Shown: positions 52,101 to 63,251 of the stretch, in pieces
Numbering within the stretch: position 1 is the stretch's first letter
Layout: each line of letters opens with the position of its first letter
Assembly: GCF_004402535.1 (NCBI RefSeq)
Contig: NZ_SOEY01000019.1
Location: forward strand, 1 to 64,000
DNA: 64,000 bases
Source of the DNA: Cryobacterium glaciale
Lineage (GTDB): Bacteria > Actinomycetota > Actinomycetes > Actinomycetales > Microbacteriaceae
Direction of reading: 5' to 3'
Program-made: the position numbers and the translations under genes
The notes under the pieces: model-generated
The model's input: only the letters and a program-made list of their open reading frames with translations
Databases searched by the model: none
Told to the model about the DNA's origin: nothing

Positions 52101-52805
52101 GTGACACAAGACACCGGCGCTACCCGCGACAAGGGCGGCACTCGACGCCGCAAGAGTTTGAGCCAACGCCAGCTCGCTATTCTCGACGTGATCCAGCGTT
52201 CGGTGAGCTCGCGCGGCTACCCGCCGAGCATGCGTGAGATCGGTGACGCGGTCGGACTCGCCTCTCTGTCGAGCGTGACCCACCAGCTCAACCAGCTCGA
52301 ACTCAGCGGCTACCTGCGCCGGGACCCGAATCGCCCGCGGGCACTCGAAGTGCTCATCGAGATTCAACGTGCCCCCGAAGACGCCGGCACCGGCGACCAG
52401 GACAGCTTTCACCCGGGCGTGCAGGTCGGTGACGCGGCGATGGTTCCCTTGGTCGGTCGAATTGCTGCCGGAATCCCGATCACGGCCGACCAGCAGATCG
52501 ACGAGATCTTCCCGCTGCCCCGCCAGCTCGTGGGCCAGGGCGAACTTTTCATGCTCAAGGTCGTCGGTGAGTCCATGATCGACGCCGCTATCTGTGACGG
52601 CGACTGGGTCGTCGTGCGGCAGCAGAAAACCGCGGAGAATGGCGAGATCGTTGCGGCCATGCTCGACAACGAGGCCACCGTCAAGGTGTTACGCAAGCGC
52701 GACGGCCACACCTGGCTGCTTCCGCGGAACAGCAACTTCGAACCGATCGTCGGCGACTTTGCCGACATCCTCGGCAAGGTCGTCGCGGTGTTGCGCTCGG
52801 TCTAG
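52101..52805 (+). CDS. lexA: LexA repressor, SOS regulon
   Basis: 234 residues from GTG 52101 (GAAGGG 6-7 nt upstream); ATG 52059 in the same frame would add 14 residues and has a poor ribosome site. The winged helix-turn-helix occupies residues about 18-85 ([20 protein letters not shown]). The self-cleavage site is Ala123-Gly124 (GRIAAGIPI), with catalytic Ser158 (GESMID) and Lys195 (ATVKVL). RecA filaments trigger cleavage. It is divergent from the LysM division suppressor. Confidence 0.96.
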   Translation: MTQDTGATRDKGGTRRRKSLSQRQLAILDVIQRSVSSRGYPPSMREIGDAVGLASLSSVTHQLNQLELSGYLRRDPNRPRALEVLIEIQRAPEDAGTGDQDSFHPGVQVGDAAMVPLVGRIAAGIPITADQQIDEIFPLPRQLVGQGELFMLKVVGESMIDAAICDGDWVVVRQQKTAENGEIVAAMLDNEATVKVLRKRDGHTWLLPRNSNFEPIVGDFADILGKVVAVLRSV

Positions 52806-52838
52806 TAGTCGGTGCACCGCCCGGAGACGCACCAGAGG

Positions 52839-52873
52839 GGCCCGACCACCAACCGGTGATCGGGCCTGTTTCT
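52839..52873 (+). terminator. lexA terminator
   Basis: GGCCCGA-c-CACC pairs with GGTG-a-TCGGGCC around AACC, followed by TGTTTCT. It lies between the convergent lexA and metE genes. Confidence 0.8.
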
Positions 52874-52904
52874 GGCGAGGTGCCTGCCCGTTTAGACGCT
52901 GGAG

Positions 52905-55244
52905 TTAGGCGTCGACCCTGGCACTACGACGTTCGCGCACCACCCGCGTCGCGGCGAGCATGTTGTGCAGCGACTGCACGGTCTCCTCGTAGCCGCGCGT
53001 CTTCAGCCCACAGTCCGGGTTCACCCAGACCTGGCGTTCGGGAATGGATTCCAGAGCGGTATCGAGCAGGGTCGTCAGCTCGTCGACGCTTGGCACCCGC
53101 GGCGAATGGATGTCGTAGATGCCGGCGCCGATACCGTGGTCGAACCCGCCGGCCTCGATCTCCCGCACCACCTCCATGCGCGACCGGGCCGCTTCGATGC
53201 TCGTCACGTCGGCATCGAGGTTGCGGATGGCGTCGATGACGACTCCGAATTCCGAATAGCAGAGGTGCGTGTGAATCTGGGTCGCATCCGCTACCCCGGC
53301 CGTGGCGAGCCGGAAAGAGCCAACCGACCAGTCCAGGTAGTCGGCGTGGTCCTTCTTCTTCAGGGGCAGCAGTTCGCGCAGGGCTGGCTCGTCGACCTGA
53401 ACGATCTGGATGCCGGCGGTCTCGAGGTCAGCGATCTCATCGCGCAGGGCGAGCGCCACCTGGCGGGCCGTTTCGCCGAGCGGTTGGTCGTCGCGCACGA
53501 ATGACCAGGCCAGGATGGTCACCGGACCGGTGAGCATGCCCTTGACCGGCTTGGCGGTGAGGCTTTGCGCGTACACCGACCAGTCCACCGTGATCGGTGC
53601 CGGGCGCGACACGTCGCCCCACAAGATGGATGGCCTGGTGCAGCGGCTGCCGTAGGACTGCACCCAGCCGTTTTCGGTCACGGCGAACCCGTCGAGGTTT
53701 TCCGCGAAGTACTGCACCATGTCGTTGCGTTCGGGTTCGCCGTGCACGAGCACGTCGAGTCCGATCTCTTCCTGCAGTGCAACGACGCGGCCGATCTCGG
53801 CGCGCATCAGATCGCGGTAGTCGTCGGCGCTGAGAGCTCCGTTGAGAAATTGGGCGCGTGCTCGGCGAATGTCTGCGGTCTGCGGGAACGATCCGATCGT
53901 GGTCGTCGGCAGCGACGGCAGCTGGAGCGCCACGTCCTGGGCGATCAGGCGATCAGCGTATGCCCCGCGGGTGAAGTCGGCGCCCTGCAGCGCGGCGGCA
54001 CGATCACGCACGGCTCCGTCATGCACACCGGGAGCGGTCCGCCGCGCTGCCAACGCAGCCTCGGCTTCGGCCAGCGGTGCTGTGATGGCGCCCCGACCAG
54101 ATTCGAGGCCGAGCGCGAGGGTCGCGACCTGGCCGACTTTCTGGTCGGCGAAGGCCAGCCAGCGAGTCAGCGAGCCCGGCAGGGACGTTTCATCACCGAC
54201 GTCGTGCGGCACGTGCATCAGGGAGGTCGACGTGGACACGGCCACGGTATCGGTCAGCCCCCGCACGCTTTCGGCGGCCGCGAAGGCGCCGGTCAGGTCG
54301 CCGCGCCAGATGTTGTGTCCGTCGATAACCCCGGCAACGAGGGTCTTGCCGGCCAGCCCGGGAGCCGCCTGCGGCACGGCGCCCCGCACCAGGTCGAGGC
54401 CGATCGCCTCGACGGCCGTGGCGGCAAGCACCGGAAGTGCGTCATCGAGGCTGCCGTACGGTGCCGCGACGAAAAGGGCTGGCCGTCCGGTCAGCCGGCC
54501 GAGCACCCCATAAGCGGATGCGACGGCGGCCAGCGTGTCCGCGCGCGGCACGTCGATGGATTCGCTGACCAGGCCCGGCTCGTCGAGCTGCACCCACTCG
54601 GCACCAGCATCCGCGAGCCGGGTCAGCAGCGCCGCGTAGACGGGAATGAGATCGTCGAGTCGGGAGAGCGGCGAGAACCCGACCGGTGCGTCGTCGCTGG
54701 CCTTGCTGAGCAGCAGGAAGGTGACCGGGCCCACGAGCACCGGGCGGGTGAGGAACCCGGCCGCTTTCGCCTCGACGAATTCGCGTACGATGCGGTCATC
54801 GGCGAGCGAGAACACGGTCTCCGGACCGATTTCGGGCACGAGGTAGTGGTAGTTGGAGTCGAACCACTTGGTCATCTCGAGGGGCAGATTCTCGCCCTCG
54901 CCGCGGGCCAGGGTGAAGTATCCGGCGAGGTCGAGGGTTCCGTCGGCGGCGACGTGCGAGGCGAACCTGGTCGGAATCGCTCCAACGGCAACAATGGTGT
55001 CGAGCACCTGGTCGTAGTACGAGAACGCCTCGGGGATCGCGGAGTCTGTGCGCCCCAGACCGAGTTCAACGAGCCGATTGCGAGTGGCAGCGCGAAGCTC
55101 GGCGGCAACACGTTCGAGATCGGCGGCGTCGATCGTGCCGGACCAGAACGCTTCAACGGCTTTCTTCAGCTCCCGCCGTCGCCCGATGCGCGGATAACCG
55201 AGGATGGTGCCGGTGGGAAAGGCGGGAGATGCGGAAATGGGCAT
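52905..55244 (-). CDS. metE: Cobalamin-independent methionine synthase
   Basis: 779 residues, two-barrel MetE. Zinc/homocysteine-site blocks are visible: HGEPERNDMVQYFAENL, HLCYSEF and VNPDCGLKTR, with the late Cys in the last. The N-terminal half starts TGTILGYPRIGRRRELKKA. AAGGA precedes the ATG. It is directly downstream of metF (90 nt), so methyl-THF supply and use are co-transcribed. No cobalamin riboswitch is recognisable upstream. Confidence 0.96.
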   Translation of the reverse strand: MPISASPAFPTGTILGYPRIGRRRELKKAVEAFWSGTIDAADLERVAAELRAATRNRLVELGLGRTDSAIPEAFSYYDQVLDTIVAVGAIPTRFASHVAADGTLDLAGYFTLARGEGENLPLEMTKWFDSNYHYLVPEIGPETVFSLADDRIVREFVEAKAAGFLTRPVLVGPVTFLLLSKASDDAPVGFSPLSRLDDLIPVYAALLTRLADAGAEWVQLDEPGLVSESIDVPRADTLAAVASAYGVLGRLTGRPALFVAAPYGSLDDALPVLAATAVEAIGLDLVRGAVPQAAPGLAGKTLVAGVIDGHNIWRGDLTGAFAAAESVRGLTDTVAVSTSTSLMHVPHDVGDETSLPGSLTRWLAFADQKVGQVATLALGLESGRGAITAPLAEAEAALAARRTAPGVHDGAVRDRAAALQGADFTRGAYADRLIAQDVALQLPSLPTTTIGSFPQTADIRRARAQFLNGALSADDYRDLMRAEIGRVVALQEEIGLDVLVHGEPERNDMVQYFAENLDGFAVTENGWVQSYGSRCTRPSILWGDVSRPAPITVDWSVYAQSLTAKPVKGMLTGPVTILAWSFVRDDQPLGETARQVALALRDEIADLETAGIQIVQVDEPALRELLPLKKKDHADYLDWSVGSFRLATAGVADATQIHTHLCYSEFGVVIDAIRNLDADVTSIEAARSRMEVVREIEAGGFDHGIGAGIYDIHSPRVPSVDELTTLLDTALESIPERQVWVNPDCGLKTRGYEETVQSLHNMLAATRVVRERRSARVDA

Positions 55245-55334
55245 GGTGATTCCTTCACGGGAGCAATAGCGGTTTGAACGGTGGGAGAAAGCGAACGTGA
55301 TACGGGTGGGCCTACACGCTTGCGCGTGCGAGGC

Positions 55335-56300
55335 CTAGGGCATGGCTGCGGGCACCGGCAGCGCCCCGCACCCCTCGAGCACCGACAGCACGGTCTCGTG
55401 CTGGTTGAAGGCGTACAGGTGCAGGCCGGGGGCACCGCCGGCGAGAACGTCCTGGCCGAGGCGTACCGCATAGTCGATGCCGATCTGCCGCTGTCCTTCC
55501 TCGGTCGGTTCGACCTCGAGCTCGATGGACAGTTCGGCCGGCAGTTTCTCGCCGGAGAGCTGCAGGATACGACGCAACCGGTTCGGACTGGTGACCGGCA
55601 TGATCCCGGGAAGAATGGGAAAGAGCACCCCGGCGGAGCGGGCCCGCTGGATGAAGCTCAGGTAGTCGTCGGCGTGGAAGAACAGCTGGGTGATCGCGAG
55701 GTTGGCGCCGGCGGCCTGCTTGGCCAGAAGGGTGTCGATGTCCTGCGCGACCGACCGCGAGTTGGGGTGGCCGTTCGGGAAGGCCGCAACACCGATGCGC
55801 ACCCGGCTGCGCTCGGTTTTCAGCCCGCGGGCGGCGGGCAGACCGGGAATCACGGTCTCGATGTATGGCACCCGTTCGGTCTGCACCCGGTGGATGAGCT
55901 GCACCAGCTCCCCGGCGCTGTGCAGGTCGCCGAGAAAGGCGGTGTCACCTTCCACTGCGCCCTGCGGAGCGTCCCCGCGAATGGCGAGAAAGCTGCGGAT
56001 ACCGGCGTCGAGGAACTCCCGAATGAGGCGGCTGGCCTCGGCGTGCGAGGAGCCGACGCAGGTGAGGTGCGCCATCGCATCCACTGTCGTGTGGTCCTTG
56101 ATGTAGCGCAGCACGTCGAGCGAGGAGTTGCGCGACGAGCCGTTGGCACCGTAGGTGACGGAGATGAACTCGGGGCCGGCTGCGGCCAGGTGATCGATGG
56201 TGCGCGTCAGAGCGGATGCCGCCGCCACGGATTTCGGCGGATACACCTCGAAGGAGAACGCCGGGCGGGCGTTACACGCGGAAATCCCTGTCGTGGTCAT
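55335..56300 (-). CDS. metF: 5,10-methylenetetrahydrofolate reductase
   Basis: 321 residues, FAD-dependent TIM barrel. FSFEVYPPKS holds the catalytic Glu; FISVTYGANGSSRN, HLTCVGSS, FLAIRGDAP and ITQLFFHADDYLSF mark the flavin and folate sites. GAGG lies 4 nt before the ATG. It feeds methyl-THF to the MetE encoded downstream. Confidence 0.95.
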   Translation of the reverse strand: MTTTGISACNARPAFSFEVYPPKSVAAASALTRTIDHLAAAGPEFISVTYGANGSSRNSSLDVLRYIKDHTTVDAMAHLTCVGSSHAEASRLIREFLDAGIRSFLAIRGDAPQGAVEGDTAFLGDLHSAGELVQLIHRVQTERVPYIETVIPGLPAARGLKTERSRVRIGVAAFPNGHPNSRSVAQDIDTLLAKQAAGANLAITQLFFHADDYLSFIQRARSAGVLFPILPGIMPVTSPNRLRRILQLSGEKLPAELSIELEVEPTEEGQRQIGIDYAVRLGQDVLAGGAPGLHLYAFNQHETVLSVLEGCGALPVPAAMP

Positions 56301-56442
56301 GTTTCCTCATTCGGCAGAAGCGGTACAGCTGTGGTGGCCAGGCGGCCGCGGACACACCAGAAGACTGATGGGTTTTCGCGGGCGGGTGCCGGGCTCGGCT
56401 GTCGCTCCATGCCGGGGAATGAATTCCGTCGGCAACGATTGA

Positions 56443-56495
56443 TTAGACACTAACAACACCGACGCCGCGGCGCACGAATGTGACAGTTCGTGTCA
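56443..56495 (-). promoter_or_regulatory. Candidate operators upstream of metF
   Basis: Two palindromes lie in the 222-bp gap: TTAGACACTAA (56443-56453) and TGACAGTTCGTGTCA (56481-56495). They could serve regulation of metFE. No riboswitch consensus was recognised and clear promoter hexamers were not identified. Confidence 0.4.
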
Positions 56496-56522
56496 TCCGG
56501 GCGGTCGCCGGTCGGTCAGAAC

Positions 56523-58100
<1,578 letters not shown>

Positions 58101-58114
58101 CCCATTAACCTTAG

Positions 58115-58129
58115 TTCAACGAAGTTGAA
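58115..58129. promoter_or_regulatory. Palindrome in the hflX/methyltransferase gap
   Basis: TTCAACgaaGTTGAA, perfect 6-bp arms, occupies the middle of the 40-bp divergent gap, where both promoters would have to overlap coding sequence. A shared operator is plausible. Confidence 0.35.
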
Positions 58130-58140
58130 AGGTTCCTCCT

Positions 58141-58749
58141 ATGTCGTCCGACCACTATTTTTCTCCGGCGCCCGGCACCGCACTGAAAACCCGCCAGATC
58201 ACCGTGCAGCTGCACGGGCAGGATCATGAGCTCACGACCGCCAATTCGGTGTTCAGCCCCGCCCACATCGACACCGGTACCGAGGTTCTGCTCAAGTACG
58301 CCCCCGAGCCGCCCCTGACCGGCCACTTTCTCGACCTCGGTTGCGGCTGGGGTCCGATCGCGTTGCACCTGGCCATGGCCTGCCCCGAGGCCACCATCTG
58401 GGCCGTCGACGTGAACGAGCGGGCACTCGACCTCGTGCGCACCAACGCCGCCTCCCTCGGCCTGACCAACATCAAGGCCGTGCTCGCCGCCGACGTTCCC
58501 GCAGATATCGCGTTTCGCACCATCTGGTCTAACCCGCCCATTCGCGTCGGGAAAGACGAGCTGCACGGCCTCATGCAGACCTGGCTGCTCCGCCTCGAGC
58601 CCGAAGCGGATGCCTGGCTCGTCGTGCAGCGCAACCTCGGCTCGGACTCGCTCCAGCGCTGGCTAGCCGCCGAGCTCCCCGCCAACTTCGAGACCACCCG
58701 CGAGGCCATCAGCAAGGGCTTCCGAGTGCTGGCAGTACACCGCAATTAG
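58141..58749 (+). CDS. RsmC/RlmG-like class I SAM methyltransferase
   Basis: 202 residues. SAM motif I is FLDLGCGWGPIALHLA (about 62-77), the acidic residue after strand 2 is in AVDVNERAL, and the catalytic NPPI occurs in WSNPPIRVGK. The NPP(F/Y/I) motif and the start SSDHYFSPAPG fit the rRNA guanine-N2 methyltransferase group (MTS domain), here in the short single-domain form. Target RNA is not determinable. Confidence 0.87.
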   Translation: MSSDHYFSPAPGTALKTRQITVQLHGQDHELTTANSVFSPAHIDTGTEVLLKYAPEPPLTGHFLDLGCGWGPIALHLAMACPEATIWAVDVNERALDLVRTNAASLGLTNIKAVLAADVPADIAFRTIWSNPPIRVGKDELHGLMQTWLLRLEPEADAWLVVQRNLGSDSLQRWLAAELPANFETTREAISKGFRVLAVHRN

Positions 58750-58759
58750 CAGCACGCGT

Positions 58760-58826
58760 CGTGGCGGCGCGGTTGTCCGCGGGGTTGCGAGTGTCTGAGC
58801 GAGGAACGGATGACCTCGCCGCCACG
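58760..58826. repeat. Inverted repeat between convergent genes
   Basis: CGTGGCGGCG (58760-58769) and CGCCGCCACG (58817-58826) are perfect 10-bp arms, 47 nt apart. The interior GCGAGTGTCTGAGCGAGGAA looks like a family-specific intergenic repeat. It may terminate both the methyltransferase and dapF transcripts. Confidence 0.6.
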
Positions 58827-58849
58827 GCCCCGCCCGAAGGCAACCAGCA

Positions 58850-59731
58850 CTAACCCAGGTTCAGAACCCCGTCGAAAACAAGCTCAGCCGGCCCAGACAG
58901 CGACACGTGCTCGCCATCTTCTGCCGGAAACATCCGCACCCCGAGCACACCGCCCGGCAGCTCCACCCGCCACTGATGCGGCGCCGATTTTCCGGCCCAG
59001 TGCCGTGTAGCCAGGGCCGCTGCGGCGGCACCGGTGCCGCAGGAGAGGGTTTCGCCGCTGCCGCGTTCGTGCACTCGCATGCGAAACCGTCCGACGCCGT
59101 TGACGACGAGCGGATCATTCGGCACCACGAATTCAATGTTCACGCCTCCGGCCGGTTCGGGGTCGAGCTGAGGAATGAAGGTGAGGTCGGCGGCATCGAG
59201 TTCGCCATCGTCGGCGAGGGCCACCACCGTGTGCGGGTTGCCCACGTTGATGCCGAGGCCAGGACGCGCCACCGGCAGGTTCTTGGTACGCACGAGCGGT
59301 TCGGTACCGTCGAGCTTCCACCGGCCGAGATCGACCTGGAAACCCGAGGCATTGCGCTGCACGTCACGCACACCACCGCGGGTTCCGATCGTGAGGGTGT
59401 CGCCGGGGAGCAGCTCGGCGAGGTCGTTCTCAAGCAGGAACTTGGCATAGACCCGGATGCCGTTGCCGCACATTTCCGAGACGGTTCCGTCGGCGTTCCA
59501 GTAGTCCATGAACCATTCGGCCGCGTCGTCTTCGGCGAGGGCCGCCGCACCGTCCGGCAGGTTCTTGCTGCGCACCGCACGGATGATTCCGTCGGCTCCG
59601 ACCCCGAACCTGCGGTCGCAGACGACACGAATCTGCGCCGGGGTGAGTTCCAGCGTGCCGTCCGGATCAGCGAACAGCACGAAGTCGTTACCCGTGCCGT
59701 GGCCCTTGGTGAAGTTCACAGTGATGCCCAT
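58850..59731 (-). CDS. dapF: Diaminopimelate epimerase
   Basis: 293 residues. The two catalytic Cys lie in [12 protein letters not shown] and [11 protein letters not shown], with GTGNDFVLF at the N-terminus. Converts LL- to meso-diaminopimelate for lysine and, in many species, peptidoglycan. 9 nt after miaA; co-transcribed with miaB-miaA. Confidence 0.96.
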   Translation of the reverse strand: MGITVNFTKGHGTGNDFVLFADPDGTLELTPAQIRVVCDRRFGVGADGIIRAVRSKNLPDGAAALAEDDAAEWFMDYWNADGTVSEMCGNGIRVYAKFLLENDLAELLPGDTLTIGTRGGVRDVQRNASGFQVDLGRWKLDGTEPLVRTKNLPVARPGLGINVGNPHTVVALADDGELDAADLTFIPQLDPEPAGGVNIEFVVPNDPLVVNGVGRFRMRVHERGSGETLSCGTGAAAAALATRHWAGKSAPHQWRVELPGGVLGVRMFPAEDGEHVSLSGPAELVFDGVLNLG

Positions 59732-59740
59732 GCTGCCAGT

Positions 59741-60736
59741 TTACGGGGCAGCCACCGGGAGGTTTTGCGGCGCGAAGCTGGTCGCACCGCCCCGGTCCAC
59801 GTGCGCAAGGGCATCCTCGACGCGGTCCGGCGCATCCGATTCGATCCAGTGCGTGTGGGCGTAGCGTTTGAACCAGCTCACCTGCCGGCGAGCATAGCGG
59901 CGGGTGAGCTGTTGGGTCGCTTCGATGGCCTCGCTCTCGCTAAGAGTGCCGCGCACCTGCCCGAGGGCCTGGGCGTAGCCGATCGCGCGGCTCGCGGTGA
60001 TACCGTTCTCGATGCCCGCCGCGAGCAGGTCGCGAGCTTCGTCGACGATGCCGGCCGTCCACATCCGTTCGACGCGCGCGTCGAGCCGGGGGGTGAGCCG
60101 CTCTCGCGGCGTGCGCAGGCCGAGCAGCACGCTGGGCTGCCAATACACCGGCTCGTCCGGGAGGGCGGCGAGGTGTGGGGCGCCGGTGAGCTCGACGATC
60201 TCGAGCGCCCGAACGAGGCGGCGCCCGTTGCTCGGTCCGATCCGCAGCGCGGCCTGCGGGTCGACGGCCTGCAGCCGCGAGTACATCAGGCCGGGTCCCA
60301 TGTTCAGGAGTTCGGCTTCGAGCCGGGCCCGCAACATTGGATCGGTGCCCGGAAATTGAAAGTCGAACACGACCGACGACACGTAGAGACCCGACCCGCC
60401 GACCAGGATGGGGACGGCCCCGCGCCGGGCGATCTCCGTGATGGCCGTGCGGGCATCCGTTTGGTAGTTGCTGACGGTGGCCTCGTCGGTCACGTCGAGC
60501 ACGTCGAGCAGGTGGTGCGGGATGCCGCGGCGTTCGGCGAGGGTGAGCTTGGCCGTGCCGATGTCCATGCCGCGGTAAAGCTGCATGGCATCGGCGTTGA
60601 CGATCTCGACCGGCTGTCCGCGCTCGATGAGCCGTTCGGCCAGATCGAGGGACAGTTCGGATTTGCCGGTGCCGGTTGATCCGACGATGGCGATCAGCAC
60701 CGCTGCTTCAGGCGATACTGCTGATTCAGACGACAA
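59741..60736 (-). CDS. miaA: tRNA dimethylallyltransferase
   Basis: 331 residues. The P-loop is [17 protein letters not shown] (about 16-32); the catalytic Asp is in [18 protein letters not shown]. Prenylates A37 of UNN-decoding tRNAs, giving the substrate of MiaB, whose gene is 4 nt upstream. Near the C-terminus [12 protein letters not shown] is the usual tRNA-contact block. Confidence 0.96.
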   Translation of the reverse strand: MSSESAVSPEAAVLIAIVGSTGTGKSELSLDLAERLIERGQPVEIVNADAMQLYRGMDIGTAKLTLAERRGIPHHLLDVLDVTDEATVSNYQTDARTAITEIARRGAVPILVGGSGLYVSSVVFDFQFPGTDPMLRARLEAELLNMGPGLMYSRLQAVDPQAALRIGPSNGRRLVRALEIVELTGAPHLAALPDEPVYWQPSVLLGLRTPRERLTPRLDARVERMWTAGIVDEARDLLAAGIENGITASRAIGYAQALGQVRGTLSESEAIEATQQLTRRYARRQVSWFKRYAHTHWIESDAPDRVEDALAHVDRGGATSFAPQNLPVAAP

Positions 60737-60740
60737 GCTC

Positions 60741-62345
60741 CTAGCGCTCGTCGTCGTTCACGTTGTAGATGGGAATCGTGGTCGCGCCACTCTCGAGCCG
60801 CAGGCCGATCGTCGGCAGCCCGAGCGAAACCGGCCCGCCACCGCCGGACGCACCTCCATGAGTGGGTACTCCACAGGATTCGGCCTCCATGCGGTCCCAG
60901 GCGTCGCCCGCCCGGGTCGAGCGGATGCGCAGGGGCGCTCCGGTGGACGAGTCGGCGATGAGGTGGAATGGAGCAGCCTGGGTGACGATGACGGTGACCA
61001 TATCCCCGGGCCGGGGGCGGGCGGAGCCGGCCGGAACATCGAAGTGCACGAGTCGACTGTCGGGGGCACGCCCGCTGAGGCGGTGGGTGTCGTTGTCTTT
61101 GCGGCCGCCATTGGCGACGAGTAGTTCAACCTCACGGCCGATCATCGCCTGGTTCTCCTCAAGGGAAATGCGCTCCTGCAGGGCGGCAAGACGCTCGTAG
61201 CGGTCTTGCACGATCGCCTTGGGGACCTGGTCGGGCATCGTCGCGGCGGGGGTACCCGGGCGAATGGAGTATTGGAAGGTGAACGCGGTCGCGAACCGGG
61301 CCTGTTCAACGACGCGCAGTGTCTCCTGAAAGTCTTCTTCGGTTTCGCCGGGGAAACCGACGATGATGTCGGTGCTGATGGCGGCGTTCGGCATCTGAGC
61401 ACGCACCCGGTCGAGAATGCCGAGGAACTTCGCGCCGCGGTAGGACCGACGCATCGATTTGAGGATGCGGTCGGACCCGGACTGAAGCGGCATGTGCAGC
61501 TGCGGCATCACGGCGGGGGTTGCAGCCATGGCGTCGATGACGTCGTCGGTGAACGCGGCCGGGTGCGGGCTGGTGAAGCGGATGCGCTCCAGCCCCTCGA
61601 TCTTGCCGGCCGCGCGCAGCAGCTTGCCGAAGGCGAGGCGGTCGCCGAACTCGACCCCGTAGGAGTTGACGTTCTGGCCGAGCAGGGTGACCTCGATGGC
61701 GCCGTCGTCGACGAGCGCCTGGATCTCGGCGAGGATCTCACCGGGGCGGCGGTCCTTCTCCTTGCCCCGCAGCGCTGGCACGATGCAGAACGTGCAGGTG
61801 TTGTTGCAGCCGACCGAGATGGAGACCCAGCCGCTGTAGCTGGAGTCACGCTTGGTGGGCAGGGTGGACGGGAACGTCTCGAGCGATTCGAGGATCTCGA
61901 GCTGGGCCTCACCGTTGTGCCTGGCCCGTTCGAGCAGGCTGGGCAGGGAGCCCATGTTGTGGGTGCCGAAAACCACGTCGACCCACGGCGCCTTCTCGAG
62001 GATGGTGGTCTTGTCTTTCTGGGCAAGGCAGCCGCCGACGGCGATCTGCATACCGGCGTGCTTACGCTTGACCGAGGCGAGGTAGCCGAGGTTGCCGTAG
62101 AGCTTGTTGTCGGCGTTCTCGCGCACCGCGCAGGTGTTGATCACGACGATGTCGGCCTCGCCACCGTTGGCCGAGACGTAGCCGGCCGCTTCGAGTGAGC
62201 CGCTCAGGCGTTCGGAGTCGTGCACGTTCATCTGGCAACCGAAGGTGCGCACCTCGTAGGTGCGCGCGCGCCCCGAATCGTCGATCGCGGCTGCCGAGGG
62301 GGTGATCACGGTTCGGCGGGCTTGTTCGGGGGCGACAATACTCAT
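60741..62345 (-). CDS. miaB: tRNA-2-methylthio-N6-dimethylallyladenosine synthase
   Basis: 534 residues, radical SAM methylthiotransferase. The N-terminal domain has three Cys for the auxiliary cluster (FGCQMN, NTCAVR, GGCLAQ); the radical-SAM cluster is [16 protein letters not shown]-terminal TRAM domain (about 405-470) is followed by an extension of about 60 residues with a Gly-rich stretch. First gene of miaB-miaA-dapF. Confidence 0.96.
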   Translation of the reverse strand: MSIVAPEQARRTVITPSAAAIDDSGRARTYEVRTFGCQMNVHDSERLSGSLEAAGYVSANGGEADIVVINTCAVRENADNKLYGNLGYLASVKRKHAGMQIAVGGCLAQKDKTTILEKAPWVDVVFGTHNMGSLPSLLERARHNGEAQLEILESLETFPSTLPTKRDSSYSGWVSISVGCNNTCTFCIVPALRGKEKDRRPGEILAEIQALVDDGAIEVTLLGQNVNSYGVEFGDRLAFGKLLRAAGKIEGLERIRFTSPHPAAFTDDVIDAMAATPAVMPQLHMPLQSGSDRILKSMRRSYRGAKFLGILDRVRAQMPNAAISTDIIVGFPGETEEDFQETLRVVEQARFATAFTFQYSIRPGTPAATMPDQVPKAIVQDRYERLAALQERISLEENQAMIGREVELLVANGGRKDNDTHRLSGRAPDSRLVHFDVPAGSARPRPGDMVTVIVTQAAPFHLIADSSTGAPLRIRSTRAGDAWDRMEAESCGVPTHGGASGGGGPVSLGLPTIGLRLESGATTIPIYNVNDDER

Positions 62346-62395
62346 AGTGGGTGTAGTTTACGCGAGCAATTCAGTGTGCGGGCCGTGTGCCAGCG

Positions 62396-63169
62396 CTACC
62401 GGAATCGAACGCGGGAGGCGCCACCGCCGCCGCGGCTGTCCATGGCCGCCTTGACAGCCAGTCGTACCGCTGCCGAACTGTAGCCCTTGCGCATGAGAAA
62501 GCCGGTGAGACGGCGGTCGATGGTCTGGTCGTCGAAGCGTTCCATCTGCCCGATGCGCTTGGTGGCAAGGTCGATGGCACGTTCAGCTTCGTCGTCGGGA
62601 AGTTCTTCGAGTTTGTCCAACATGACGCCCGGGTCGAGTTTGCGCCGACGCATTTCAGCTTCAACGCCGGTGCGGCCCAAGCCCTTGCGCACGTTGTGGC
62701 TGTGGATGATCTGGTCAGCGAGCTTGCCCTCGTCGAGGTACTCGAGCTCGATGAACTTTTCGATGATCTCACTCGCTTCGCCCGAGTCGACACCGGTGGC
62801 ATTCAGTACCAGCAGCGCCTCGACCGTTGACAGGGAGCGGCCGCGCAGCCGGTGCAGCAGAACCTTCTCAGCGCGCTCTCGCTGGTCGAGTGCATCGGCT
62901 GCGGTGACAGCCTCGTCGTCATCGGGATCGCTGTCTTTCAGCACGATATCGGCCTCGTTGACGGCAGCCTTAGCATCGGTATCAGCTTCAGCCTTGCTGG
63001 CAGCTGCCGCTGAAAACCGGTCGATCTCTGTCGGACCGGTCTCAAGCGAGGCGGCTTCAAGCGGCGAACGACGCTTCATTCCCGGTGCCGCGCCGTGCAG
63101 GTAGGTCACGGGAGCCAAATCGGCGTCTGCGCGTTCTGCTGCATCATCCTGGGGTTCGAAGTGAACCAT
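62396..63169 (-). CDS. recX: Regulatory protein RecX
   Basis: 257 residues from the ATG of MVHFEPQDDAAE. The first 100 residues are poorly conserved and acidic; the RecX three-helix repeats begin about residue 105 (RAEKVLLHRLRGRSLS, GLGRTGVEAEMRRRKLD, QTIDRRLTGFLMRKGYS). Inhibits RecA filament activity. 82 nt downstream of recA on the same strand, the standard pairing. Confidence 0.92.
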   Translation of the reverse strand: MVHFEPQDDAAERADADLAPVTYLHGAAPGMKRRSPLEAASLETGPTEIDRFSAAAASKAEADTDAKAAVNEADIVLKDSDPDDDEAVTAADALDQRERAEKVLLHRLRGRSLSTVEALLVLNATGVDSGEASEIIEKFIELEYLDEGKLADQIIHSHNVRKGLGRTGVEAEMRRRKLDPGVMLDKLEELPDDEAERAIDLATKRIGQMERFDDQTIDRRLTGFLMRKGYSSAAVRLAVKAAMDSRGGGGASRVRFR

Positions 63170-63251
63170 TCCCGTGACCTGCCTTTCCCTACGTTCGGTG
63201 TTGAAGAGTGCTGTGCTGAACCGTGCGGTGCTGCGGTGTGGCGTTGCCTGG

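Noticed and set aside
56301..56522. Possible SAM or cobalamin riboswitch upstream of metF/metE
   Set aside because: No conserved riboswitch core (for example the B12 box or SAM-IV core) could be found by eye; only palindromes are visible.
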